Shown piece by piece: positions 36,415 through 44,853 of a stretch of DNA of 64,000 nt. The notes below the pieces were generated by a model. It worked only from the letters and a program-made list of their open reading frames with translations, was not told the origin of the DNA and did not search any database. This DNA is from Confluentibacter citreus (GTDB taxonomy: Bacteria > Bacteroidota > Bacteroidia > Flavobacteriales > Flavobacteriaceae), in the NCBI RefSeq assembly GCF_002807055.1, contig NZ_NIXN01000006.1, positions 186,001-250,000 of the forward strand, read 5' to 3'. Within the stretch, counting starts at the first letter, position 1. The number at the start of each line of letters is the position of its first letter. The position numbers and the translations under genes are program-made.

Positions 36415-37449
36415 ATGAAAAAGAGAGGGAAAATATTAATATTCGGACTTTTCATAAGTTTATCATCTTGTAAAGAAACTACAAAACAAAGTGAAAATAC
36501 AAATCCTGAATCCGAATATATTGAACAAATCAAAAATTTATCGGACAGTATTAATGTACAAGGAATAACTATCAAAAACCTTTTCAAAAGTCAAATTTTA
36601 GCACATCAAGGAACAGAATATGATAGTACAATGATTATCGAAAAAGTTTACCGCCCTCACCAAAAACTTTGGGATGACTGCTACGGAATGATTTTCGGAG
36701 AGGAGAACAGTCATAAATTCAATACTACGCAAGGAATGGTGAAATGGAACAGAACTCTTTATCCTGAAAACAAATCTTTCTTCGACCAAAGAGCAAAAAT
36801 GCTTTTAAACATGAATTTAGATTCAGTTTTACAAAAAAATCTCACCAGATTCAATCAATTAGTGCCTCACAAAATAAAATCTACAATAAGTATTTTGTTC
36901 ACGCCAATTGAAGGCATTTTATTTGGTGGCTGCGAAAATGACAAATTTTGTATTGAATTAAACTATAAAGAAAGTGAGATAGATTACATTATTGAGAAAG
37001 GTTTGCCGCACGAATTAAATCACCTAGCATACGAACCTTTTCGGGAAAATGACCCGAAAAAGAAATCTGCGTTAAGACAAACTATCGACGAAGGATTTGC
37101 TTGTTATTTTGCCTGGGTGTTTTTTAACGGACAAATTTCAAAATATGAAGCCGTTGAGAATATGACCGAAAGCGACTGGGATTGGTATCAGGCAAATGAA
37201 AAAAGACTTTTTAATGAATTAAGACAATACTTTGAAGACGAAAGTGGTGATAATCCATTATTGAGAAATGACAAATTAAAATTATTTAAAGAAGCACCCA
37301 AAAGTCTGAACTATTGGTTAGGTTTTCGAATCATAGAAAAGTATGTTGAAAAAAATGGAGCGGATAGCTGGAGAGATATTTATGAATTAAATGTTCAAGA
37401 TGTTTTGGATAAAAGTGGATATGAAATGTTTATAAATGAGATAAAATAG
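36415..37449 (+). CDS. Putative zinc metalloprotease lipoprotein (DUF2268-like zincin)
   Basis: A 344-residue lipoprotein (lipobox Cys19, FISLSSCKE). An HExxH motif HELNH (residues 199-203) follows KGLPHE, and a downstream IDEGFACYFAW (around 225) supplies the likely third ligand Glu. The pattern resembles the DUF2268 predicted Zn-dependent proteases. It starts 12 bases after the head-GIN gene, so it reads as the end of the ECF-sigma operon. Its codon use (more ccg, gcg, cgg) looks different from its neighbours, and an imperfect inverted repeat lies just after its stop. Both suggest it may have been added later. Confidence 0.72.
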   Translation: MKKRGKILIFGLFISLSSCKETTKQSENTNPESEYIEQIKNLSDSINVQGITIKNLFKSQILAHQGTEYDSTMIIEKVYRPHQKLWDDCYGMIFGEENSHKFNTTQGMVKWNRTLYPENKSFFDQRAKMLLNMNLDSVLQKNLTRFNQLVPHKIKSTISILFTPIEGILFGGCENDKFCIELNYKESEIDYIIEKGLPHELNHLAYEPFRENDPKKKSALRQTIDEGFACYFAWVFFNGQISKYEAVENMTESDWDWYQANEKRLFNELRQYFEDESGDNPLLRNDKLKLFKEAPKSLNYWLGFRIIEKYVEKNGADSWRDIYELNVQDVLDKSGYEMFINEIK

Positions 37450-37519
37450 CTGTTGCTAACACTAGTTTACGTATACTGATAATATAAACTGCCTTTGGCA
37501 ATGAATGTGTTAACAAAAC
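37449..37519. repeat. Imperfect inverted repeat behind the zincin gene (cassette-end-like)
   Basis: GTTGCTAACACTAGTTTA near the left end can fold onto TAAACT ... GTGTTAACAAAAC at the right end: stems GTTgCTAACAC/GTGTTAaCAAaAC and AGTTTA/TAAACT. A 15-base loop and an extra one-sided stretch (GCCTTTGGCAATGAAT) interrupt the pairing. Two stems interrupted by a one-sided bulge is the general form of recombination sites behind gene cassettes, but the integron core motifs are not matched. Confidence 0.4.
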
Positions 37520-37527
37520 AATTATAG

Positions 37528-37555
37528 AAAGACGTTTAATTTAACGTCTTTTTTA
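37528..37555. terminator. Bidirectional terminator
   Basis: AAAGACGTT / AACGTCTTT around TAATTT with T6, between the zincin gene and the convergent MFS gene. Confidence 0.82.
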
Positions 37556-37560
37556 TTGTA

Positions 37561-38952
37561 TTATAATTCAGGATTCTTACCTGGTACTCTTAATAATAAA
37601 ATGATTCCTGCTAAAAAGAACAAAAATAAAAATAGAATACCATTTCGCATGCTACCCGTAATTTGGTCGATGGTAGCAAAAATCACCATTCCTATTACAA
37701 TGCCTATTTTTTCGGCAACATCATAAAAACTAAAATACGAGGTAGTATCTTCTGTTTCTGGTAAAAACTTCGAATATGTTGATCGTGCCAATGCTTGAAT
37801 CCCTCCCATTACCAAACCTACTATAGATGCCGCTATATAAAATTGAAGAGGCGTTTCCATAAAATAAGCATAAAAGCACAACGACATCCATATCAGATTA
37901 ACAAAAATCAAAGTTTTTATATTTCCAAATGTAGCCGAAGCCTTTGATGTTAAAATGGCGCCAATTATTGCCACCAATTGAATAATCAATATACTCCCTA
38001 TAAGTCCTGTTGTTTTTTCTGCATCTCCTCCCCAAGCAATTTCTTCTTCACCAAAATAAACAGCTACTAACATAATGGTTTGAACGGCCATGCTGAATAC
38101 AAAAAACGCATATAAATAACGTTTCAGTCTTAAATTTTGTTTCAATTCTTTCCAAACCAATCTCAATTCCCTTAATCCATTAAAGACAATTGCTTTAGTA
38201 ACTTTGTGCCCAGAGGACGTTCCTTTTGGTAACCAATAAAATGAATACTGACTAAATAGTGCCCACCACAACCCTACTGTGATAAAGGAAACCTTCATAG
38301 CTTCAAAAGAAGCTGCATTCTTGGCTTTTAGCAAAGCTTCTTGAATTTCTTTATCTGTTGCCGTTTTACTTATTGATTCAGGTATGCTTACATCAAATCC
38401 AAAATATTGAGGGAACATCACCATTCCGAGATTTAATATCAATAGAATAACACTCCCAAGATAACCATAAGAAAACCCTTTAGCACTCACTTTATCTTGT
38501 TGGTCTTCAAAAGCAATATCAGGCAAATACGAATTATAAAAAACCAAACTACCCCAATAGCCTATCAATCCCATAAAATAGAACAATAGACTTAAATGGA
38601 TTTTATCCGAAGATATGTCAAACCAATACAATCCAATGCAACCAGCACTTCCAATGTAACAGAAAAATTTCATGAAATTTTTCTTATTACCAACATAATC
38701 AGCAATTCCTGACAATATCGGTGATGTAAAAGCAACAACTAAAAAAGTAAAGGCAGTTACAAAAGTTATCAGTGCCGTACTTTTAAATTCAAATCCAAAA
38801 GCACTAACAACTTTTAGTTCGTTTAAAAATAATGCTGAATAAAATATTGGGAATATGGACGACGCTATAGTTAACGTATAAACCGAATTTGCCCAATCAT
38901 AAAAAGCCCAAGCATTTAGTAGCTTTTTGCTTCCTTTTTCTAATACTGCCAT
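37561..38952 (-). CDS. MFS transporter, UMF1 family
   Basis: A 463-residue major-facilitator protein with about 12 membrane segments. It opens with LLNAWAFYDWANSVYTLTI, the conserved start of the UMF1 family (Atg22-related), and has YNSYLPDIAFEDQQDKVSAKGF after segment 4. UMF1 substrates are unknown; Atg22 exports amino acids from the yeast vacuole. It ends six bases after a shared hairpin and starts close to the terminator of the upstream M48 gene, so it is a separate transcript. Confidence 0.88.
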   Translation of the reverse strand: MAVLEKGSKKLLNAWAFYDWANSVYTLTIASSIFPIFYSALFLNELKVVSAFGFEFKSTALITFVTAFTFLVVAFTSPILSGIADYVGNKKNFMKFFCYIGSAGCIGLYWFDISSDKIHLSLLFYFMGLIGYWGSLVFYNSYLPDIAFEDQQDKVSAKGFSYGYLGSVILLILNLGMVMFPQYFGFDVSIPESISKTATDKEIQEALLKAKNAASFEAMKVSFITVGLWWALFSQYSFYWLPKGTSSGHKVTKAIVFNGLRELRLVWKELKQNLRLKRYLYAFFVFSMAVQTIMLVAVYFGEEEIAWGGDAEKTTGLIGSILIIQLVAIIGAILTSKASATFGNIKTLIFVNLIWMSLCFYAYFMETPLQFYIAASIVGLVMGGIQALARSTYSKFLPETEDTTSYFSFYDVAEKIGIVIGMVIFATIDQITGSMRNGILFLFLFFLAGIILLLRVPGKNPEL

Positions 38953-38954
38953 AA

Positions 38955-38983
38955 TAAAAAAGCTGCCCGTTAATAAGCAGCTT
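38955..38983 (-). terminator. Terminator of the M48 protease gene
   Basis: AAGCTGC / GCAGCTT with a 10-base loop and a U6-7 run on the minus strand. It lies within 3-31 bases of the MFS start codon, so it must also form part of the MFS leader region. Confidence 0.75.
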
Positions 38984-39009
38984 CTAAAGTAATTAAATAT
39001 TTTATATAA

Positions 39010-39840
39010 CTAGAATTTTCCTAAAGGCCTATATGTTGTCACCCCAAACTTTTTAGCTTCTTCTTTGGCCAAGGGTGCTAACTTTTTAAGTTCTGCAATA
39101 CGTGAGTCGTTTGATGGATGTGTACTTAAAAATTCTGGCGGTGCTTGACCCCCACTATTAGCTTTCATACGTACCCATAATGCTGCGGCCTCATCTGGAC
39201 TATAACCAGCTATAGCCATTAAATATAAACCTATTTTGTCCGCTTCAGACTCATGACTTCTACTAAATGGTAGCATCACTCCTACTTGAGAACCAATACC
39301 ATAAGCTTGGTTAAACATATTTCTAGTTTGTTCATCTTTAATTGCAACATTACCTGCTACAGCACCTAACTGTTGTAACATACCAGCACTCATACGTTGC
39401 TGTCCATGATTAGCCAATGCATGTGCAACCTCGTGACCCATAATGGCAGCTATAGCCGTTTCATTTTCTGCAATAGGCAAAATTCCCGTATAGAAAACTA
39501 TTTTTCCACCAGGCATACACCAAGCATTCACAGTTTTATCTTCTACCAAATTATATTCCCACTTGTAATCATTAAGATACCCTTGCTGTCCATTAGCATT
39601 CATCCAACGCTCCGTAGCAGATTTAATCCGCTCTCCCACTCTAGAAATCATGTCGGACTGTTTTGTGCCTTTAATAACTTTGTTTTCATTTAAAAACTGA
39701 TCATACTGTGCAAATGCAGTTGGGAACAGTTGTGAATTAGGAACCAACGCTAATGTTGACTTTCCTGTAAACGGATTGGTTGCACAAGAAATAATTATAG
39801 CTAAAGCTACAAATCCTAGAAGGGTATTTTTAAGTTTCAT
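39010..39840 (-). CDS. M48-family metalloprotease lipoprotein
   Basis: A 276-residue lipoprotein (lipobox Cys19, IIISCATN) of the LoiP/BepA-type M48 group. Zinc site HEVAHALANH at 136-145, with the third ligand in HESEADKIG (about 195-203). This group acts in the periplasm or outer membrane on misassembled outer-membrane proteins. The stretch STHPSNDSRIAEL near the C-terminus is the usual family tail. Single gene with its own terminator. Confidence 0.92.
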   Translation of the reverse strand: MKLKNTLLGFVALAIIISCATNPFTGKSTLALVPNSQLFPTAFAQYDQFLNENKVIKGTKQSDMISRVGERIKSATERWMNANGQQGYLNDYKWEYNLVEDKTVNAWCMPGGKIVFYTGILPIAENETAIAAIMGHEVAHALANHGQQRMSAGMLQQLGAVAGNVAIKDEQTRNMFNQAYGIGSQVGVMLPFSRSHESEADKIGLYLMAIAGYSPDEAAALWVRMKANSGGQAPPEFLSTHPSNDSRIAELKKLAPLAKEEAKKFGVTTYRPLGKF

Positions 39841-40002
39841 TGTTTTGAATGTTTATAAAAAATTTTTATTAAAAGTACAAAAACCGTTCCTTATTGTGTT
39901 ATATTTAATCTTTTGTTTTTTATAAAATTCAAACATTTAAATTGAATTAATGTGTTATGTTCCGCGTCTATTATCGACATACATGAAACGAATTAAATTA
40001 CT

Positions 40003-40479
40003 ATGAAAAAAATAATATTATTGTTTACTATGATAGGCTTGATAAGTTGTAATGGTAATGCACAAAAAGAAACTAAAAAAGAATCAAAAACGTATAAGGT
40101 AACTAAAACGGAAGCAGAATGGAAATCACAACTTTCAGCTTTAGAGTATCATGTTCTTAGAGAGGAAGGTACCGAAAGAGCTTTTACCAGTCCTTTAAAC
40201 GCAAACTACAAAGAAGGTATGTATGTGTGTAAAGCTTGTAGTACACCTTTATTTAAAAGTGAAAATAAATTTGATTCCGGTACTGGATGGCCAAGTTTTG
40301 ACCAAGAAATAAAAGGAAGCGTGGCTTTTTCAAGCGGCTCAGACTATTATGGAAGAGAAGAACACTGCGCAACATGTGGAGGCCATTTAGGTCATGTGTT
40401 TAATGATGGCCCTAAAAAAACAACAGGTAAACGCCATTGTATCAATGGTGTTGCTTTAAAATTTATTCCAAATAAATGA
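40003..40479 (+). CDS. msrB: Peptide-methionine (R)-S-oxide reductase, exported lipoprotein
   Basis: Reduces methionine-R-sulfoxide in envelope proteins. It has a lipoprotein signal (LISC, Cys16). The zinc-binding pairs are CKAC and CATC; the catalytic cysteine is in KRHCINGVAL; the GWPSF, GGHLGHVFNDGP landmarks are intact. The residue before GWPSF is Thr (SGTGWPSF) where two-cysteine MsrBs have the resolving Cys, so recycling must use another thiol. It overlaps the next msrB by four bases. Confidence 0.92.
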   Translation: MKKIILLFTMIGLISCNGNAQKETKKESKTYKVTKTEAEWKSQLSALEYHVLREEGTERAFTSPLNANYKEGMYVCKACSTPLFKSENKFDSGTGWPSFDQEIKGSVAFSSGSDYYGREEHCATCGGHLGHVFNDGPKKTTGKRHCINGVALKFIPNK

Positions 40480-40877
40480 GTAAATACAAAATAAGTAAAA
40501 CAGAAGACGAGTGGCGCAATGAACTCTCGGAAGAGCAATTTAGAATCCTAAGAAAAAAAGGAACTGAAAGACCACATACTGGCACATACAATCTTCATTT
40601 TGAAAAGGGCATATATACGTGCGCTGCCTGCAATCAAAAATTATTTGAAAGCGATAGTAAGTTTGATGCGCATTGCGGTTGGCCGAGTTTTGATAAATCC
40701 ATTAAAGGCACTGTTGAATATGTTCTGGATAAAACTCATGGCATGCTTAGAACCGAAATTGTTTGTTCTAATTGTGGAGGACATTTAGGGCATGTGTTTA
40801 ATGATGGCCCAACAGAAACTGGCACTAGGTATTGCGTGAATTCATTGAGTATTGATTTTGAAAAAGATGGACAATAG
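40476..40877 (+). CDS. msrB: Peptide-methionine (R)-S-oxide reductase, cytosolic paralogue
   Basis: A 133-residue MsrB without a signal peptide. It keeps zinc pairs CAAC and CSNC, the catalytic cysteine in RYCVNSLSI and also a Cys in AHCGWPSF, the usual resolving position, which its neighbour lacks. Its ATG overlaps the TGA of the exported paralogue (ATGA), so the two are translationally coupled. The pair would repair methionine in two compartments. Confidence 0.92.
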   Translation: MSKYKISKTEDEWRNELSEEQFRILRKKGTERPHTGTYNLHFEKGIYTCAACNQKLFESDSKFDAHCGWPSFDKSIKGTVEYVLDKTHGMLRTEIVCSNCGGHLGHVFNDGPTETGTRYCVNSLSIDFEKDGQ

Positions 40878-40888
40878 TTTATAAAATA

Positions 40889-42172
40889 TCACCTTTTCAA
40901 TTTCTTCTTATAGGGTCTAATAATCAACCTAGCTTCTCTATCGAACCTAATATAATTATATACCCAATTAATAAAAACAACCATACGGTTTCTAAAACCT
41001 ATTAGAAAAAACAAGTGCACATACATCCAAACATACCAAGCAAAAATACCTTGAAATTTAAAGTGTTTTAAATCCACCACTGCTTTGTTTCTACCAATGG
41101 TTGCCATAGCGCCTTTATCTTTATAGACAAAAGGCTTCATAGGTTTTTCCTCTATCAATCTAAGCATATTATCGCCTAGTTGTTCGCCTTGCTGAATGGC
41201 TGGTTGTGCCATCATGGGTAAGCCATCTGGAAATTCTTCAGTGACCAAGCAAGCAATATCGCCCACTGCAAAAATAGTACTGAACCCTTTAACTTGGTTG
41301 AATTCGTTGACCAATAATCTATTGCCACGTGTAACTAGTTCAGCCGCATCCAAGCCTTTTATGGTTGCTCCCATAACGCCAGCAGCCCAAATTAAGGTGG
41401 CTGTTTCAAACACTAGGTCTGTATTTGTAGTTACTGTTTTTCCGTCATAATTGGTCACTCTAACATTCTTCCAAATATTAACACCCAATTTTTCTAAAAA
41501 ATCTTCTGCTTTTTGGGACGCCTTGTCACTCATGCCCTTTAAAATACAATCACTGGATTGAACAATATGGATTTGAGCCAATCGCGTATCTAAATCAGGG
41601 TAATCTTTCGGTAAAATGCCTTTTTTGATTTCAGCTAAGGCACCAGCCAATTCAACACCCGTTGGTCCTCCTCCAACAATGACAAAATTCATTAAGGAAT
41701 TACGTTCATTTAAATCTGAAGTCAATAAAGCTTCCTCAAAATTTTCAAGAATTAAACTTCTCAAATTAAGGGATTGCGGTATGGTTTTCATGGCCATACT
41801 ATTCGCTTTTATAGTTTCATTGCCAAAATAATTGGTTTTAGAACCCGAAGCAATCACTAAATAATCAAATTTAAGTTCCCCAATATCAGTAATAACTCTG
41901 CTATTTAATGTATCAATTTCATCAACATGTGCCAATCTAAAATAAAAGTTCGGAAAATCCTTAAGTATCTTTCTAATTGGGTAAGCTATGGAATCAGGTT
42001 CTAATCCGCCTGTAGATACTTGATATAATAAAGGTTGAAATGTATGGTAATTATGTTTATCCAATAAAACAACTTGAACTTCTTGCTTTGATAATTTTTT
42101 TGCTAGGGAAATTCCAGCAAAGCCACCTCCGATAATCACTATTCTGGGGTAACTTGTTCTTGGTATGTTCAT
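40889..42172 (-). CDS. Type II NADH dehydrogenase (NDH-2)-like flavoprotein
   Basis: A 427-residue FAD-dependent NADH:quinone oxidoreductase, non-proton-pumping, on the inner face of the membrane. The FAD fold starts IVIIGGGFAGISLAKKL, the NAD fold has VIVGGGPTGVELAGALAE near the middle, and FAVGDIACL precedes the C-terminal part. The last 60 residues are hydrophobic and amphipathic (WYVWMYVHLFFLIGFRN), the membrane-binding end. I chose the ATG at 42172 (MNIPRTSYPRI); an upstream ATG at 42202 would add ten residues not expected in homologues. Divergent from lpdA. Confidence 0.88.
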   Translation of the reverse strand: MNIPRTSYPRIVIIGGGFAGISLAKKLSKQEVQVVLLDKHNYHTFQPLLYQVSTGGLEPDSIAYPIRKILKDFPNFYFRLAHVDEIDTLNSRVITDIGELKFDYLVIASGSKTNYFGNETIKANSMAMKTIPQSLNLRSLILENFEEALLTSDLNERNSLMNFVIVGGGPTGVELAGALAEIKKGILPKDYPDLDTRLAQIHIVQSSDCILKGMSDKASQKAEDFLEKLGVNIWKNVRVTNYDGKTVTTNTDLVFETATLIWAAGVMGATIKGLDAAELVTRGNRLLVNEFNQVKGFSTIFAVGDIACLVTEEFPDGLPMMAQPAIQQGEQLGDNMLRLIEEKPMKPFVYKDKGAMATIGRNKAVVDLKHFKFQGIFAWYVWMYVHLFFLIGFRNRMVVFINWVYNYIRFDREARLIIRPYKKKLKR

Positions 42173-42278
42173 ATATTGATGCTTACAAGACAAAGGTAGC
42201 ATAAAGATGTAAATTTATGGAGTTCTAAATTCTTTATTAGAATTCGATTTTGTAAATTCGTAACCTAAAATTTAAGTA

Positions 42279-43655
42279 ATGAATAAATACGATATTATAG
42301 TTCTTGGAAGTGGTCCGGGTGGATATGTAACAGCTATTAGAGCTTCTCAGTTGGGTTTTAAAACAGCTGTTGTAGAAAAAGAAAATCTTGGTGGTGTATG
42401 TTTAAATTGGGGTTGTATTCCTACTAAAGCATTATTAAAATCGGCTCAGGTTTTTGAATATTTAAAACATGCTGGCGATTACGGACTTTCTGTTAAAGAT
42501 TATGATAAAGATTTTGGTGCCGTTGTAAAACGCAGTCGTGGTGTTGCAGATGGCATGAGTAAAGGTGTGCAGTTTTTAATGAAGAAAAATAAAATTGATG
42601 TCATTGAAGGCTACGGAAAATTAAAACCGGGCAAAAAGGTTGATGTTGATGGTACGGAATATAGTGCCGACCATATTATTATAGCCACTGGTGCGCGTTC
42701 CCGTGAATTGCCCAGTTTACCACAGGATGGTAAAAAAGTCATTGGTTATAGAGAAGCCATGAGTTTAACTTCGCAACCAAAAAAGATGATTGTTGTGGGT
42801 TCTGGTGCCATTGGTGTTGAGTTTGCCTATTTCTACAATTCCATGGGAACGGAAGTGACCATCGTAGAATTTTTACCAAACATTGTTCCTGTTGAAGATG
42901 AAGATATTTCTAAACAATTAGAAAAGTCATTCACTAAAAGCGGTATAAAAATTATGACCTCTGCTGAAGTTACTAAAGTCGATACGTCTGGAAATGGCGT
43001 AAAAGCGACTGTAAAAACTAGTAAAGGTGAAGAAATTCTTGAAGCGGATATTATTTTATCCGCCGTAGGTATAAAAACCAATATTGAAAACATTGGCTTG
43101 GAAGATGTGGGGATTGTGGTTGATAGAGATAAAATTATTGTTGACAAATTCTATAAAACAAACATACCTGGTTATTACGCCATTGGCGATGTAACTCCTG
43201 GGCAAGCATTAGCTCACGTGGCATCTGCTGAAGGTATTTTATGTGTTGAAAACATTAAAGGTATGCATGTTGAAGCTTTAGATTATGGTAATATTCCTGG
43301 TTGCACCTATTGTTCTCCCGAAATTGCAAGCGTAGGTTTAACTGAAAAACAAGCAAAAGATAAAGGCTTTGATATTAAAGTCGGTAAATTTCCATTCTCA
43401 GCATCTGGTAAGGCAAGTGCTAGTGGAAATAAAGATGGTTTTGTAAAAGTTATATTTGATGCTAAATATGGTGAATGGTTAGGTTGCCATATGATAGGTG
43501 CTGGCGTTACCGATATGATTGCTGAAGCTGTATTGGGTAGAAAGCTCGAAACGACAGGGCATGATGTTTTAAAAACAGTTCACCCGCACCCTACTATGAG
43601 TGAAGCGGTTATGGAAGCTGTGGCAGCTGCTTATGATGAGGTAATTCATCTTTAA
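42279..43655 (+). CDS. lpdA: Dihydrolipoyl dehydrogenase
   Basis: E3 component of pyruvate, 2-oxoglutarate or branched-chain dehydrogenase complexes, 458 residues. The redox disulfide is in GGVCLNWGCIPTKALL (about 40-55). The FAD loop is VLGSGPGGYV, the NAD loop is VVGSGAIGVEFAYFY (about 170-184), and HPHPTMSE near the C-terminus holds the catalytic His. No E1/E2 genes are adjacent. Monocistronic; it ends before a hairpin shared with aroQ. Confidence 0.97.
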   Translation: MNKYDIIVLGSGPGGYVTAIRASQLGFKTAVVEKENLGGVCLNWGCIPTKALLKSAQVFEYLKHAGDYGLSVKDYDKDFGAVVKRSRGVADGMSKGVQFLMKKNKIDVIEGYGKLKPGKKVDVDGTEYSADHIIIATGARSRELPSLPQDGKKVIGYREAMSLTSQPKKMIVVGSGAIGVEFAYFYNSMGTEVTIVEFLPNIVPVEDEDISKQLEKSFTKSGIKIMTSAEVTKVDTSGNGVKATVKTSKGEEILEADIILSAVGIKTNIENIGLEDVGIVVDRDKIIVDKFYKTNIPGYYAIGDVTPGQALAHVASAEGILCVENIKGMHVEALDYGNIPGCTYCSPEIASVGLTEKQAKDKGFDIKVGKFPFSASGKASASGNKDGFVKVIFDAKYGEWLGCHMIGAGVTDMIAEAVLGRKLETTGHDVLKTVHPHPTMSEAVMEAVAAAYDEVIHL

Positions 43656-43659
43656 GACA

Positions 43660-43793
43660 ACTTAGAAGATTAGATTGTTAGACAAATTAGATTTGACATA
43701 AAAAAGTTCCAGTATAATCTGGAACTTTTTGTTTTTATTGAATATATGCTTATCTAAATTTCTAAAAATCTAATTGTGTCTAATATTCTAAGT
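43660..43793. repeat. Long imperfect inverted repeat around the lpdA/aroQ terminator
   Basis: ACTTAGAAGATTAGATTG...TTAGACAAATTAGATTT (43660-43693) recurs inverted as 43760-43793 (AATCTAATTGTGTCTAATATTCTAAG). Shared cores are ACTTAGAA, TTAGACA and AATTAGATTT; the left arm has about five extra bases. The terminator hairpin is at the centre. It could be a degenerate small mobile repeat. Confidence 0.45.
43700..43735. terminator. Bidirectional terminator between lpdA and aroQ
   Basis: AAAAAGTTCCAG / CTGGAACTTTTT around TATAAT with a T-run. Confidence 0.85.
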
Positions 43794-43799
43794 AGTCTA

Positions 43800-44216
43800 T
43801 CACAAAAAACTTTGAATCGCCAATTCATAACTCTGCAAGCCAAAACCTAAAATAACCCCTTTGGCATTTGGAGAAATAAACGAGGTATGCCTAAATTCTT
43901 CTCTGCTAAATGTATTGGAAATATGCACTTCTACAACGGGTGTTTTAATCGCTTTTACGGCATCACCAATACCAATAGATGTATGTGTGTAAGCAGCAGC
44001 ATTTAAAACGATGCCATCATAGGTAAATCCGACTTCTTGTAATTTATCAATAAGTTCACCTTCTATATTGGATTGAAAATAATCAATTTTCACCTTTGGG
44101 TACTTATCTTTAATGGTTTCAAGAAATTCAGTAAATGTTAAACTTCCATAAATCTCAGGTTCACGTTTACCCAATAAATTTAAGTTCGGACCGTTAATTA
44201 TGATTAGTTTTTTCAT
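43800..44216 (-). CDS. aroQ: 3-dehydroquinate dehydratase, type II
   Basis: Shikimate-pathway dodecameric enzyme, 138 residues, converting 3-dehydroquinate to 3-dehydroshikimate. It begins with IINGPNLNLLGKREPEIYG, which includes the active-site Asn and the flexible-loop Arg and Tyr. AAAYTHTSIGIGDA and EVHISNTFSREEFRH contain the substrate-binding residues and the catalytic His. The -7 element is only about five bases upstream of the ATG. Confidence 0.96.
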   Translation of the reverse strand: MKKLIIINGPNLNLLGKREPEIYGSLTFTEFLETIKDKYPKVKIDYFQSNIEGELIDKLQEVGFTYDGIVLNAAAYTHTSIGIGDAVKAIKTPVVEVHISNTFSREEFRHTSFISPNAKGVILGFGLQSYELAIQSFL

Positions 44217-44220
44217 GCAG

Positions 44221-44228
44221 CAAATATA
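44221..44228 (-). promoter_or_regulatory. -7 element immediately upstream of aroQ
   Basis: TATATTTG on the minus strand, followed by CTGC and then the ATG at 44216. A start site 4-7 bases past the element would coincide with the start codon, so the mRNA could be leaderless. No good -33 TTG. Confidence 0.4.
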
Positions 44229-44243
44229 TTAAATTTTACACAT

Positions 44244-44276
44244 AAAAAAGGGAAGTCTATTAGACTTCCCTTTTTT
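44244..44276 (-). terminator. Terminator of the porin-like barrel gene
   Basis: AAAAAAGGGAAGTCTA / TAGACTTCCCTTTTTT, near-perfect 15-bp stem between the barrel gene and aroQ. Confidence 0.88.
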
Positions 44277-44295
44277 AATTTCAATTCATTAATGA

Positions 44296-44853
44296 TTAGA
44301 AAAAATAACCAACACTTAAGCTAAGTACATTATTCTTTGCATCTACATCCTCAATTATTTCACTAAATCCTAATACATAGCGAGCTTGAAAAAACAAACC
44401 TGTTTCCATTTTGTATTGAACTCCAAAAGCGGCACCTAAATCAATACTTTCAGCATCTAAACTTTCAGATTCTCCTTCTGCCTCAACTTTGTCAGTTATA
44501 TTAAATCCAATTTGTGGTCCAGCTTGAATACTAAAACCTTCAGCAACTGAAAAATCTGCTAAAATTGGCAAATTTATATAATCTAACTTTCCAGTAACAT
44601 CTACTCCACTTTCAGACACTGTAAAACCTTGTGATGAATATACTAATTCAGGCTGTATTGCAAACTTTTCTGAAATAGCAATATTAGCTACACCACCAAT
44701 GTGAAATGATGTTCTACCATCTAAGTCCTCCACATCATCTCCTGATAAAGACGCAAAGTTAACACCAGCTTTTGCTCCGAATTTTACCTCTTGAGCATTT
44801 ACATTATTCATTGCTAATACCGCAATAACTGCGGATAATAATAGTTTTTTCAT
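44296..44853 (-). CDS. Outer-membrane beta-barrel protein (porin-family, PF13568-like)
   Basis: A 185-residue small barrel. Signal peptide MKKLLLSAVIAVLAMNNVNA, cleaved near residue 20. It then opens with VKFGAKAGVNFASLSGDDVED and alternates strands such as FAIQPELVYSSQGF, GFSIQAGPQIGFNI and GLFFQARYVLGFSEI, ending in a Phe (SVGYFF), the signature of an outer-membrane insertion. The strand count suggests eight strands. The acidic loop is EAEGESESLDAES. Function is unknown. Single gene. Confidence 0.85.
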   Translation of the reverse strand: MKKLLLSAVIAVLAMNNVNAQEVKFGAKAGVNFASLSGDDVEDLDGRTSFHIGGVANIAISEKFAIQPELVYSSQGFTVSESGVDVTGKLDYINLPILADFSVAEGFSIQAGPQIGFNITDKVEAEGESESLDAESIDLGAAFGVQYKMETGLFFQARYVLGFSEIIEDVDAKNNVLSLSVGYFF

